A DNA stretch of 64,000 bases from Psychrobacter arcticus 273-4 (GTDB lineage: Bacteria > Pseudomonadota > Gammaproteobacteria > Pseudomonadales > Moraxellaceae): positions 1,116,001 to 1,180,000 of the forward strand of contig NC_007204.1 in assembly GCF_000012305.1 (NCBI RefSeq), read 5' to 3'. The notes under the pieces are model-generated. The model searched no databases, had not been told where the DNA came from, and was given only the letters and a program-made list of their open reading frames with translations. Both the position numbers and the translations under genes were made by a program. How positions within the stretch are numbered: the stretch's first letter is position 1; every line of letters starts with the position of its first letter. Shown one piece after another: positions 36,380-44,913 of the stretch.

Positions 36380-38164
36380 TTAGCTAGCAGGTACATCAAA
36401 GTAATTAAGGTCAAAGTTCATCATCGGGTCACTACCCGCTCTAACCATCTGAGCATGAGCATCGATACGTGGCAAGATACGGCCAACGAAATAATCGGCA
36501 AGCTTGGCTTTGTTGGTGTAAAAATCACCTTCTTTACCGTTAGCCGCTTCGACCATTAATGCAAACATGTACGAGTAGGCGAGGTAACCAAAAGCGTGCA
36601 TGTAGTCAACAGCACAGCCGTTAATTTCATTCTTACGCTCGCCAATGTTATTTAGCACCGTTGTGGTTAGCGCTTCGATAGTATCTGCAGCATTTAATGT
36701 TGCTTGCTTGATACTATGATCTGCCTGCATATTACTGACAAAATCACGAATCTCACCTAAGAAATGGGTGACGTATTTGCCATTGTTACGCGCCACTTTG
36801 CGACCCAGTAGATCAAGTGCTTGAATGCCATTGGTGCCTTCATAAATTTGCGCAATACGTGTATCACGAACGATTTGCTCCATACCCCACTCACGGATAT
36901 AGCCATGACCACCGAATACTTGCTGACAATCAACAGTCGCTTCTAGCGCTTTGTCGGTCAAGAATGCTTTAGCAACGGGTGTCAGTAGTGCAACGCGAGC
37001 AGTTGCGGCTTGAGCCGCTTCAGGATCGGTACTAAACTTCTCTGCATCAAGGTTTTTGGCAACGTACATTGCAAAGCAACGTGAGGCTTCAGTATTGGCT
37101 TTGGCATTCAATAGCATACGGCGTACATCTGCATGATGAATGATCGCATCAGCAGGCTTTTCTGGGCTTTGGACTTGAGTGTCGCTACGACCTTGACCAC
37201 GGTCGTTGGCATATAGCGCCGCATTCTGATAAGCAAGCTCAGAACCACCTAAACCTTGTAGACCCATGGTTACACGCTCATAGTTCATCATAATGAACAT
37301 TGAAGACAAACCAGTGTTTTCTGCACCAACCATCCAGCCTTTGGCGCTGTCAAAGTTCATCACACAAGTGGCAGATGCTTTGATGCCCATTTTGTGCTCG
37401 ATAGAGCCAACTGCCAAAGTATTGCGCTCGCCTAAGCTACCATCTTCATTGACCAAGAACTTTGGTACCACAAATAGTGAGATACCTTTTGAACCTTCTG
37501 GTGCATTCGGAGTTTTTGCCAATACCAAATGAATGATGTTGTCAGTGAGGTCATGCTCACCGCCGGTGATAAAGATTTTGGTACCAGAGATATCATAGCT
37601 ACCGTCATCATTAGGGATAGCTTTGGTTTTGATGATGCCCAAGTCAGTACCAGCATGTGGCTCTGTCAAACACATAGTACCAGCCCATTCGCCGTTGTAC
37701 ATTTTTTCTAAGTAAGTTTGCTTTTGCTCTTCAGAAGCAGCCGCGTTTAGGCAAAGTGTCGCACCAACTGTTAGATTAGGGTAGAGTGCGAATGATTGGT
37801 TGGCGGTAAAAACCATCTCTTCAGTCAGCATGGTGACCATTTTTGGGAAGCCTTGACCGCCATATTCAGCGTTACCGCTTAAGCCGACCCAGCCAGATTC
37901 AGCATACTGCTTATAAGCTTCTTTAAAGCCAGTTGGAGTCGTAACAACGCCATCACCTTGGAAGGTTGCGCCTTCTTCATCACCGCTACGGTTGATAGGT
38001 AACAAAACGTTTTTTGTCAGTTTTGCCATTTCTTCCAAAATCATATCGACCGTTTCCATGTCGACATGAGCGAGATTTTCGTTGTTTTGCCAAAATTCAT
38101 GGGCTTTAAATACGTCAGTTAAAATAAAGCGCATGTCGCGAAGAGGGGCATTATAAACAGCCAT
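36380..38164 (-). CDS. Acyl-CoA dehydrogenase, long C-terminal form (1)
   Basis: This flavoenzyme catalyses the first step of fatty acid beta-oxidation. The 594-aa protein has the N-terminal extension (MAVYNAPLRDMRF), the middle domain (TMCLTEPHAGTDLG, ITGTKIFITGGEHD) and the catalytic region YEGTNGIQALDLLGRK. A C-terminal extra domain follows, typical of the approximately 600-aa bacterial class. The start at 38164 has AAAGGA at good spacing; the ATG at 38170 lies too close to it. A paralogue of the same size follows upstream at 38635, so the pair probably arose by duplication and may differ in chain-length preference. Confidence 0.93.
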   Translation of the reverse strand: MAVYNAPLRDMRFILTDVFKAHEFWQNNENLAHVDMETVDMILEEMAKLTKNVLLPINRSGDEEGATFQGDGVVTTPTGFKEAYKQYAESGWVGLSGNAEYGGQGFPKMVTMLTEEMVFTANQSFALYPNLTVGATLCLNAAASEEQKQTYLEKMYNGEWAGTMCLTEPHAGTDLGIIKTKAIPNDDGSYDISGTKIFITGGEHDLTDNIIHLVLAKTPNAPEGSKGISLFVVPKFLVNEDGSLGERNTLAVGSIEHKMGIKASATCVMNFDSAKGWMVGAENTGLSSMFIMMNYERVTMGLQGLGGSELAYQNAALYANDRGQGRSDTQVQSPEKPADAIIHHADVRRMLLNAKANTEASRCFAMYVAKNLDAEKFSTDPEAAQAATARVALLTPVAKAFLTDKALEATVDCQQVFGGHGYIREWGMEQIVRDTRIAQIYEGTNGIQALDLLGRKVARNNGKYVTHFLGEIRDFVSNMQADHSIKQATLNAADTIEALTTTVLNNIGERKNEINGCAVDYMHAFGYLAYSYMFALMVEAANGKEGDFYTNKAKLADYFVGRILPRIDAHAQMVRAGSDPMMNFDLNYFDVPAS

Positions 38165-38339
38165 AAACATTCCTTTGGTTTAAATAAATAAAAGTGAGTT
38201 GGACAAATTTACAAGAGATCTTTTGAGTTGGGCTTAAGTATTTATTATTAAAGTCTAGCAAATTAGTGTGTGAACAGGTGTATTTGTTCGTGAATTATGC
38301 GTACACCAAAAGTATTTATTATTTTATTTAAAAAATGGC

Positions 38340-38477
38340 TATAGTCGGTGAAAAGTAATATCGATACAACACGTACTACTGGTGCAAATTTTTCTTGCTT
38401 GCTGTGCCTACGCAGACAGAGGCTGCAAAAAATTTACACCAGCAATACGGTAGCGACTTTAAAGTATTTCAACTATA
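38340..38477 (-). repeat. 138-bp family hairpin repeat, copy 6 (form B on +)
   Basis: A full 138-bp copy between the two acyl-CoA dehydrogenase genes, oriented so that transcripts from the minus-strand genes would contain form A. Confidence 0.92.
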
Positions 38478-38488
38478 TATCAGCTTCT

Positions 38489-38544
38489 AAGTGATTATAA
38501 ATAAGTGATTATAAATAAGTGATTATAAATAAGTGATTATAAAT
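38489..38544. repeat. Tandem repeat, 4 x 14 bp
   Basis: The unit AAGTGATTATAAAT is repeated four times without mismatch, directly between the hairpin repeat and the terminator. It is likely a variable-number repeat. Confidence 0.9.
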
Positions 38545-38547
38545 AAA

Positions 38548-38577
38548 ATCGGCAACACACCTGGGTATGTTGCCGAT
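38548..38577 (-). terminator. Terminator after acyl-CoA dehydrogenase 2
   Basis: A 10-bp perfect stem, ATCGGCAACA/TGTTGCCGAT, with a 10-nt loop is followed on the minus strand by TTTTATTTAT, downstream of the gene ending at 38635. Confidence 0.8.
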
Positions 38578-38634
38578 AGAAGATGCCTTATTTAGCGTAG
38601 CAAAAAATGATCGATCAATCATTTTTGGTGTTAA

Positions 38635-40428
38635 TCAAAATGCAAATTGATCAACATCCATGCTCATATATGGCTCAACACCTGTGCTAATACGTTGTAC
38701 GTGAGTGGTCGTACGTGGCAACAGTTTGGCAAAATAGAATTGTGCTGTTTTGATTTTGGCATCATAGAATGCCTGCTCGCTGCTACCATTAGCGATTTTG
38801 GTTTGCGCTACTAGTGCCATGCGTGCCCATAGGTAAGCCAACGTCACATAGCCGCTAAAATACATGTAATCAACTGCCGCGCCGCCAACTGCATCTGGGT
38901 TTTCAGTCGCTTGCATGCCTATACGTGCGGTCAAATCGCCCCATTCTTTTAAGTGCTTGGCAAGTGGGCGAATAAATTGACCCATCTCATCATTGTCTTT
39001 GTTATCATCACAGAATGCTTGAATGATTTTGACGAAGTTTGTAAGCAATTTACCTTGTGAGCCCAAGACTTTACGACCGAGTAAATCAAGCGCTTGAATT
39101 TCAGTGGTACCTTCGTATAAGCAAGCAATGCGGGTATCACGGACGTTTTGCTCCATGCCCCATTCGCTGATAAAGCCGTGACCACCATAAACCTGTACAC
39201 CATGATTAGCCGCTTCTAGACCGGTTTCAGTCAAAAAGGCTTTAGCAATCGGTGTTAGTAGTGATAGCATTTGGTCAGCAAATTTCAGCTCATCGCCTTC
39301 GCCTTTTGCAACAGTATCCGCAAAGTGTGAGAGGTAATAAACTAAGGCACGACCACCTTCTGCAAAGGCTTTTTCAGTCAACAGCATATTACGCACGGCG
39401 GGATGCACAATAATAGGATCAGCCGCTTTTTCTGGCGCTTTAGCACCTGACAATGACCGCATGGCTAGACGGTCTTTGGCATACATTAATGAGCCTTGAA
39501 AAGCATATTCAGCAGCGGTTAAGCCTTGAACCGCTGTACCGATACGGGCTACGTTCATAAAGGTAAACATGCATTGTAGACCACGGTTTTCAGGACCAAT
39601 TAAGTAACCTGTCGCGCCATCGAAATTCATGACACAAGTTGCTGAGGCTTTGATGCCCATTTTGTGTTCGATAGAACCACAAACGACATTGTTTTTTTCG
39701 CCTAGGCTGTTGTCTTCATTGACCATGATTTTAGGCACGATGAATAAAGAGATGCCTTTGGTGCCAGCAGGCGCACCTGGTAGACGAGCTAAACAGATAT
39801 GGATAATGTTGTCAGTTAAATCGTGCTCACCAGCTGAAATAAAGATTTTTTGACCGGTAATGCTATAACTGCCATCAGTATTTGGTTCTGCTTTGGTACG
39901 GATAATACCCAAATCAGAGCCGGCATGGGCTTCAGTCAAACACATGGTGCCTGACCATTCGCCGCTTACCATTTTTTCTAGGTAAGTTTGTTTTTGCTCG
40001 TCCGTACCATGATGCTCAATGGTTTGGATAGCGCCGTGCGATAAACCGGGATACATAGAAAATGACCAGTTCGCTGTACCAACCATTTCATTGATGACCG
40101 TCGATAACGAGACCGGCATGTTTTGACCACCGAATGCTTCTTCAGCAGATAAAGCTGGGAAGCCAAGCTCACAATATTGCTTATAGGCTTCTTTAAAGCC
40201 CTTTGGCGTAGTTACTTGACCGTTATCAAATTGACAGCCTTCAGCATCACCGCTTTGGTTCAATGGTGACAGCTCATTTTCAGCAAAGCTTGCGGCCATC
40301 TCAAACAGACTGTCCATCAACTCGCGATCTGCTTCTTGGAACGCTGGCAAGGTTTTATAGTGGTTTTCGCTATCAAGTAACTCATGCATCACGAATTGGA
40401 TATCACGTAAGGGTGCTTTGTATTGCAT
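38635..40428 (-). CDS. Acyl-CoA dehydrogenase, long C-terminal form (2)
   Basis: This 597-aa paralogue of the downstream dehydrogenase has the same layout: MQYKAPLRDIQF N-terminus, TMCLTEAHAGSDLG, ITGQKIFISAGEHD and LYEGTTEIQALDLLGRK, the last including the region of the catalytic base. Many blocks are shared exactly with the first copy (for example SATCVMNFD), but the C-terminal third diverges. A terminator hairpin and a 138-bp repeat lie between the two, so each probably has its own transcript. Confidence 0.93.
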   Translation of the reverse strand: MQYKAPLRDIQFVMHELLDSENHYKTLPAFQEADRELMDSLFEMAASFAENELSPLNQSGDAEGCQFDNGQVTTPKGFKEAYKQYCELGFPALSAEEAFGGQNMPVSLSTVINEMVGTANWSFSMYPGLSHGAIQTIEHHGTDEQKQTYLEKMVSGEWSGTMCLTEAHAGSDLGIIRTKAEPNTDGSYSITGQKIFISAGEHDLTDNIIHICLARLPGAPAGTKGISLFIVPKIMVNEDNSLGEKNNVVCGSIEHKMGIKASATCVMNFDGATGYLIGPENRGLQCMFTFMNVARIGTAVQGLTAAEYAFQGSLMYAKDRLAMRSLSGAKAPEKAADPIIVHPAVRNMLLTEKAFAEGGRALVYYLSHFADTVAKGEGDELKFADQMLSLLTPIAKAFLTETGLEAANHGVQVYGGHGFISEWGMEQNVRDTRIACLYEGTTEIQALDLLGRKVLGSQGKLLTNFVKIIQAFCDDNKDNDEMGQFIRPLAKHLKEWGDLTARIGMQATENPDAVGGAAVDYMYFSGYVTLAYLWARMALVAQTKIANGSSEQAFYDAKIKTAQFYFAKLLPRTTTHVQRISTGVEPYMSMDVDQFAF

Positions 40429-40701
40429 AACTTCCTGTCCTTTTTTAGTGTATGACCGACAGCGATGGTACGACTGTGTTTTTTAAGTCTGAGTTGCTAG
40501 TATCTTGCTGGCATGGAATGTGTCTGCATTATTAACAAACAACGATACCGATCATATGAAATAACATCGAGAAGAGAATTAAGACTGTTTCTGTAAACTC
40601 TTGGTAAAAGATAGGCGTTCACTAGCAAATATACAAGTTTGGTGACAAGACTGATAAGTCATCAACCTGTCTTGCATCCTATGTGCAATATAGCCTACGC
40701 G

Positions 40702-40845
40702 TTAAGGGTATTTATCGATTGGTTCATCTTCTGATAAGAATTCAGCCGCGTATACGCCAAGCGGACGTCCTAGCAACAAGGCTTCTGTATAACTGATCAT
40801 GCGCTCATAGGTTGCATTGACCGATAAATAATACAAATGTGCATC
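40702..40845 (-). pseudogene. PAS-domain gene remnant, 3' part
   Basis: These 47 codons directly adjoin the hairpin repeat: DAHLYYLSVNATYERMISYT and then EALLLGRPLGVYAAEFLSED, ending with a stop at 40702. The sequence is typical of a PAS sensor domain (VNxxYERMxxYxxxxLLGRP). Joined to the fragment at 40986-41090 it forms one continuous frame. The combined product would be only about 80 aa, so the gene had already lost its 3' end before or after the repeat inserted. Confidence 0.7.
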
Positions 40846-40990
40846 TATAGTCGGTCCTAAATAAAAGAAATACAAATGTTATAGAGTACTACTGGGGTTA
40901 ATTTTTCTTGCTTGCTGTGCCTACGCAGACAGAGGCTGCGAATAATTAACCCCAGTAGTTCTGCACCCTTTTAAAAGTGTATTAACTATA
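40846..40990 (-). repeat. Hairpin repeat, copy 7, divergent subtype 2 (inserted at TA)
   Basis: This 145-bp relative of the family has an identical central core (CTTGCTTGCTGTGCCTACGC and on), but its arms read ACTACTGGGGTTAATT/AATTAACCCCAGTAGT, a perfect complement different from the main type. TA dinucleotides at 40846-40847 and 40989-40990 flank the element as the target duplication within the PAS gene remnant. Confidence 0.88.
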
Positions 40991-41090
40991 AGATAAAGAT
41001 TGCGTCTTCATATTGTTCGCAGAGTTTGACCAATAATTGCTGTTTGTCCGCCAGTGGCATCGGTGTGAAAGCAGTCATCACTGAACCCAT
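40986..41090 (-). pseudogene. PAS-domain gene remnant, 5' part
   Basis: The frame starts at ATG 41090 or more likely ATG 41078 and encodes MTAFTPMPLADKQQLLVKLC and then EQYEDAIFIL. It then meets a TAG formed by the terminus of the repeat. Deleting the repeat and one TA continues the frame into the 3' part (AIFIL-DAHLYYLSVN), as expected for the beginning of a PAS domain. Confidence 0.7.
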
Positions 41091-41153
41091 AAAATGGAAG
41101 TACCTCGATTAAGAGAGTTTTTCGTGTTGACAATTAGCGCTTTTACACTGCTA

Positions 41154-42038
41154 CTAAGGTTTATTGCATGGCAATAGCGCCTGCAATGTTGCCAAGGCGA
41201 CCACTGGTGCGGTTTCTGTTCGTAACACCCTTGCGCCAATTTGCCAAGGCTCAAACCCGACACTTTGTGCCTGCTTGCATTCCTCATCACTTAATCCGCC
41301 CTCAGGACCAATCAATAACTCAATATAAGGGGCTGGCTGCTGCAATGTTGTCAATAGCGAATCAGGCATAGCAGGTTGTCCTGCCGCTGGTACACTAAGC
41401 TGTAGACGCAAATCAGCGGGTTGCTGTAATACTTGATAATAAGTATCCTGACTAAGGGTGGTGACCATAGGGCTGACGGCCGCTTCCATTTCTACAGGCG
41501 TGGTCGTTGTGACAGGCTTAAGCCAATCGTTAATGGCAATAGGAGCAAGAATAAGAGGCGGGCGATTGAGTCCACATTGCTCACAAGCGGCAATCGCGAC
41601 CTGCTGCCAATGCGCCAGTTTTTTCTCCACTTGGGTAGGTTTTAGATTGACCTCGCCATGATGACTGCTTAGCAACTGAATGGCAGTGACCCCAAGCTCA
41701 GTGGATTTTTGAATCGCGTAATCCATTCGCTCGCCGCGACTCATCACCAGTCCGATTTTGGTAAATGTCGCTGCACTACGATCATCATGTGTATGAGCAA
41801 GCAGGGTCACAGTAGCGTGTTTTTTACTGATGGCTAGTAGCTGTACCTGATACTCACCGCCGAAGCCATCAAACAAAATACCTTGGTCACCAATATTGGC
41901 ACGTAATACACGGCACCAGTGATGGACAATGCTCTCTGTTAATTCGACACTATCACCGATAGATAAGCTGCTGAGCTGAGGGTAAGTGGTCTCTGATGGG
42001 TTGCTATGATCATTAACAGCATAAAAAAAACGTCGCAC
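41154..42038 (-). CDS. rsmE: 16S rRNA (uracil-1498-N3)-methyltransferase
   Basis: RsmE methylates U1498 in the decoding region of 16S rRNA. The 294-aa protein begins MRRFFYA and has an N-terminal PUA-like domain (IVHHWCRVLRANIGDQGILFDGFGGEY). The SPOUT knot motif LLIGPEGGLSDEE and the terminal LGARVLRTETA-type motif (IGARVLRTETAPVVALATLQ) follow. It is longer than E. coli RsmE (243 aa) because of inserts at about 180-225. No partner gene is adjacent on the same strand except the PAS remnant. Confidence 0.95.
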   Translation of the reverse strand: MRRFFYAVNDHSNPSETTYPQLSSLSIGDSVELTESIVHHWCRVLRANIGDQGILFDGFGGEYQVQLLAISKKHATVTLLAHTHDDRSAATFTKIGLVMSRGERMDYAIQKSTELGVTAIQLLSSHHGEVNLKPTQVEKKLAHWQQVAIAACEQCGLNRPPLILAPIAINDWLKPVTTTTPVEMEAAVSPMVTTLSQDTYYQVLQQPADLRLQLSVPAAGQPAMPDSLLTTLQQPAPYIELLIGPEGGLSDEECKQAQSVGFEPWQIGARVLRTETAPVVALATLQALLPCNKP

Positions 42039-42242
42039 AGTGGCTTAGTCCTATAGTTTAATAATATTATTTTGCAACATATTAGCAGAATATTGTTGAC
42101 ATGGGTAAGGGATAGTTAAGGATGCTTATGTTGTCGTTTATATTTTTTAATGATTATATTGTGGCACTGATATGTTTACTTTGATAATCAAAGATATTAC
42201 AGCGCCCATCATTTGAAATTTAATAAAAATTTTAGCAACAAA

Positions 42243-42272
42243 AAAACTGGCGCTCCTAAGAACGCCAGTTAT
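42243..42272 (-). terminator. Terminator after metF
   Basis: The stem AACTGGCG/CGCCAGTT has a 10-nt loop and a minus-strand T-run (TTTTTTTGTTGC), positioned just past the metF stop at 42310. Confidence 0.85.
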
Positions 42273-42309
42273 TCAATTATCTATAGAAACATCGCTTACG
42301 TGACAAGCA

Positions 42310-43155
42310 TTATGCAAGGCCTAGCGCTTCGATCAAGCGCTTGTTCGGCTCAACCTTATTCATGCTATAAAAATGTATGGCAGGTACGCCCTCAGCGATT
42401 AAACGCTCACACAGACGATAGACCACATCAAAGCCAAATTCACGAATCGCCTTGCTATCATCACCAAAATCAGCCAACTGCTTGCGCACATAACGCGGGA
42501 TATCAGCGCCACAGCTATCAGCAAAACGCATCAGATTGCTAGAGTTGGTGATGGGCATAATGCCAGCAACCAAAGGTTGAGCAACCGTATCGATACCGCG
42601 TTTTTCTAAGCTATCACGCAGATACAAATAGCTGTCCGCGTTGTAGAAAAACTGGGTAATTGAAGAATTTGCGCCAGCTTGGTATTTATTGACCAAGTTG
42701 TCGACATCAAGCTTAAAGCTACGCGCTTGTGGATGCATCTCAGGATAGGCGGCTACTTCAATATGGAAGTGATCGCCCGAATGCTCACGGATGAACTTTA
42801 CTAAGTCTAAAGCAAATGGCAGCTCGCCCATGCCGACTTGACCTGATGGCAAGTCACCACGAAGCGCAACAAGGCGCTTAATACCTAGACTCTTATAAAG
42901 ATCGAGCAATTCCGCGATTTCTGCTTTGTCATCACCGATACAAGACATATGCGGTGCAATATCAGTATCACCACGTGCACATAAGGCATGGACGATATCT
43001 AAAGTGCGGCTACGAGTTGAGCCGCCCGCACCGTAAGTCACCGAAAAATACGCAGGGGATAGCTTATTCAACTCATCATAAGTGCTGAGTAGCTTTTCAT
43101 GTCCTTGCTCGGTTTTGGCCGGGAAGAACTCAAAGGAGAAAGCAGGCTTAGTCAC
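42310..43155 (-). CDS. metF: 5,10-methylenetetrahydrofolate reductase
   Basis: MetF makes 5-methyl-THF for methionine synthesis. Key segments are FEFFPAKTEQG, FSVTYGAGGSTRSRTLD, LRGDLPSG and GANSSITQFFYN. The best start is GTG at 43155, which has AAAGGAG at seven bases and lies 14 bp after the ahcY stop. The longer frame from 43215 overlaps ahcY. This gives 281 aa. Being co-transcribed with ahcY under an SAH riboswitch makes sense, since both enzymes recycle SAH to methionine. Confidence 0.94.
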   Translation of the reverse strand: MTKPAFSFEFFPAKTEQGHEKLLSTYDELNKLSPAYFSVTYGAGGSTRSRTLDIVHALCARGDTDIAPHMSCIGDDKAEIAELLDLYKSLGIKRLVALRGDLPSGQVGMGELPFALDLVKFIREHSGDHFHIEVAAYPEMHPQARSFKLDVDNLVNKYQAGANSSITQFFYNADSYLYLRDSLEKRGIDTVAQPLVAGIMPITNSSNLMRFADSCGADIPRYVRKQLADFGDDSKAIREFGFDVVYRLCERLIAEGVPAIHFYSMNKVEPNKRLIEALGLA

Positions 43156-43168
43156 AGTCTGGCTCCTT

Positions 43169-44593
43169 TTAGTATTTATAAGCGTCAGGCTTAAATGGAC
43201 CTTCGATAGGCACACCCAAATACTCAGCTTGTTTTTCAGTCAGCTTCGTTAATGTACCGTTAAAGCCTGCAACCATCGCAGCAGCCACTTCTTCGTCTAG
43301 TTTTTTCGGTAAGACTTTGACGTATAAGTTGTCAGTGCGCTTATCCGCTGGCAAGTCAGCGAATTTGTCTTCGAACAGATACATCTGTGCCAATACTTGG
43401 TTGGCAAATGAGCCGTCCATCACGCGTGATGGGTGACCAGTGGCGTTACCTAGGTTTACTAAGCGACCTTCAGCAAGCAAAATCAAATAGTCGTTTTCAT
43501 CATCTGAGCGGAAAATTTGATGGACTTGTGGCTTAATCTCAACCCAGCGCCAGTTGTCACGCATAAACTGCGTGTCGATTTCAGTGTCAAAGTGACCAAT
43601 GTTACAAACGACCGCGCCAGGTTTCAAGGCTGCAAGCATATGTCTATCACAAACATGGTAGTTACCGGTGGTGGTAACAATCATATCCGTATCTTCGAGC
43701 AGACGAGTATTGATGTTTTCTGCGCCGCCGGTGTTGTCGCCATTGATATAAGGTGATAATACTTCAAAGCCGTCCATACATGCCTGCATGGCACAGATAG
43801 GATCAACTTCTGAAACACGGACAATCATGCCTTCTTGACGCAAGCTTTGCGTAGAGCCTTTGCCCACATCACCGTAACCGATAACTAAAGCGCGACGACC
43901 AGCAAGGAACATGTCGGTTGCACGTTTGATGGCGTCATTTAAGCTATGACGGCAGCCGTATTTGTTGTCATTTTTAGACTTAGTAACTGCGTCGTTGACG
44001 TTGATGGCTGGTACTTTAAGCGTGCCTTTATTCAACATCTCAACTAAGCGATGCACGCCTGTTGTGGTTTCTTCTGAGATACCATGGATATTATCAAGCA
44101 GCTCTGCATAATCATTATGAATCAAAGCAGTCAAATCACCGCCGTCATCCAAAATTAAGTTAGTATCCCAAAGCTGACCTGACTCTTCGCCACCAACATG
44201 TACTTGTTGACGTAAGCACCACTCATATTCCTCTTCTGTTTCGCCTTTCCAAGCATAAACAGAGATACCAGCAGCAGCAATCGCCGCAGCAGCATGGTCT
44301 TGAGTTGAAAAGATATTACATGATGTCCAGCGTACTTCAGCACCTAGCGCGACGAGTGTCTCGATAAGGACAGCAGTCTGGATGGTCATGTGGATACAGC
44401 CAGCGATTTTGGCGCCTTTAAGCGGTTGGTCGGCTTCATAGCGACGACGCAAACCCATAAGGGCAGGCATTTCGGCTTCAGCAAGGGTGATTTCACGGCG
44501 GCCGTAATCAGCAAGGCTGATGTCGGCGACTTTATAGTCAGTGAAAGAGGGATCGATCGTATGGGCAGATGGGGTGTTAGACACTGCGTCCAT
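43169..44593 (-). CDS. ahcY: Adenosylhomocysteinase
   Basis: AhcY hydrolyses S-adenosylhomocysteine to adenosine and homocysteine, with NAD+ as bound cofactor. The 474-aa protein shows [13 protein letters not shown] (catalytic Lys/Asp), the Rossmann loop [26 protein letters not shown], and the C-terminal PFKPDAYKY that closes the neighbouring active site. The length, with the approximately 40-residue insertion, matches the proteobacterial long form. AGGAGC precedes the ATG. An SAH riboswitch-like leader lies upstream and metF downstream. Confidence 0.97.
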   Translation of the reverse strand: MDAVSNTPSAHTIDPSFTDYKVADISLADYGRREITLAEAEMPALMGLRRRYEADQPLKGAKIAGCIHMTIQTAVLIETLVALGAEVRWTSCNIFSTQDHAAAAIAAAGISVYAWKGETEEEYEWCLRQQVHVGGEESGQLWDTNLILDDGGDLTALIHNDYAELLDNIHGISEETTTGVHRLVEMLNKGTLKVPAINVNDAVTKSKNDNKYGCRHSLNDAIKRATDMFLAGRRALVIGYGDVGKGSTQSLRQEGMIVRVSEVDPICAMQACMDGFEVLSPYINGDNTGGAENINTRLLEDTDMIVTTTGNYHVCDRHMLAALKPGAVVCNIGHFDTEIDTQFMRDNWRWVEIKPQVHQIFRSDDENDYLILLAEGRLVNLGNATGHPSRVMDGSFANQVLAQMYLFEDKFADLPADKRTDNLYVKVLPKKLDEEVAAAMVAGFNGTLTKLTEKQAEYLGVPIEGPFKPDAYKY

Positions 44594-44639
44594 AATATGC
44601 TCCTATCAGTGGTTAATTTATGATAAAAAGAATAAAAAC

Positions 44640-44776
44640 GCAGGTGTCGTTATTTGCGCTGCTAATGACCAAAGTATGGGAATTAACAGTTACCGAGCCT
44701 AACATAAAGACTGATTAGCGTGGCTTTTAAGCCTATTTGCAAGATCAGATATTATGGCGCAACACCTCTCGGAGGG
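44640..44776 (-). promoter_or_regulatory. SAH riboswitch-like pseudoknot upstream of ahcY
   Basis: Read on the minus strand, CCGAG (44772-44768) pairs with CTCGG (44697-44693). The directly following AGGTGTTG (44767-44760) pairs with CGACACCT (44649-44642). The order a-b-a'-b' makes the interlocked helices of an H-type pseudoknot, as in the SAH riboswitch, whose consensus CCGAGGAGCGxUGC...AGGCUCGG is recognisable here (CCGAGAGGTGTTGCG...TTAGGCTCGG). The known riboswitch turns on ahcY genes when SAH accumulates. The position about 50 nt before the ahcY start codon fits. Confidence 0.75.
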
Positions 44777-44848
44777 TCATTATTGTAATAGATGACGTGT
44801 AATTTGTCACCTATTGACTGATATAAATAGTAAGTGGACAAGTCATAA

Positions 44849-44876
44849 AAAAAGGCCATCGATTGATGACCTTTAC
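44849..44876 (-). terminator. Terminator after the BtuB-like gene
   Basis: The stem AAAGG.CATC/GATG.CCTTT has a minus-strand T-run immediately downstream (TTTTTTTATGAC), about 40 bp past the receptor stop at 44914. Confidence 0.75.
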
Positions 44877-44913
44877 TATTAGTAATATAACCTTCAAATA
44901 CTGCTAAATAAAC

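Noticed and set aside
38489-38544. Tandem repeats considered as a CRISPR array
   Set aside because: Units are contiguous without spacers and there are no cas genes.
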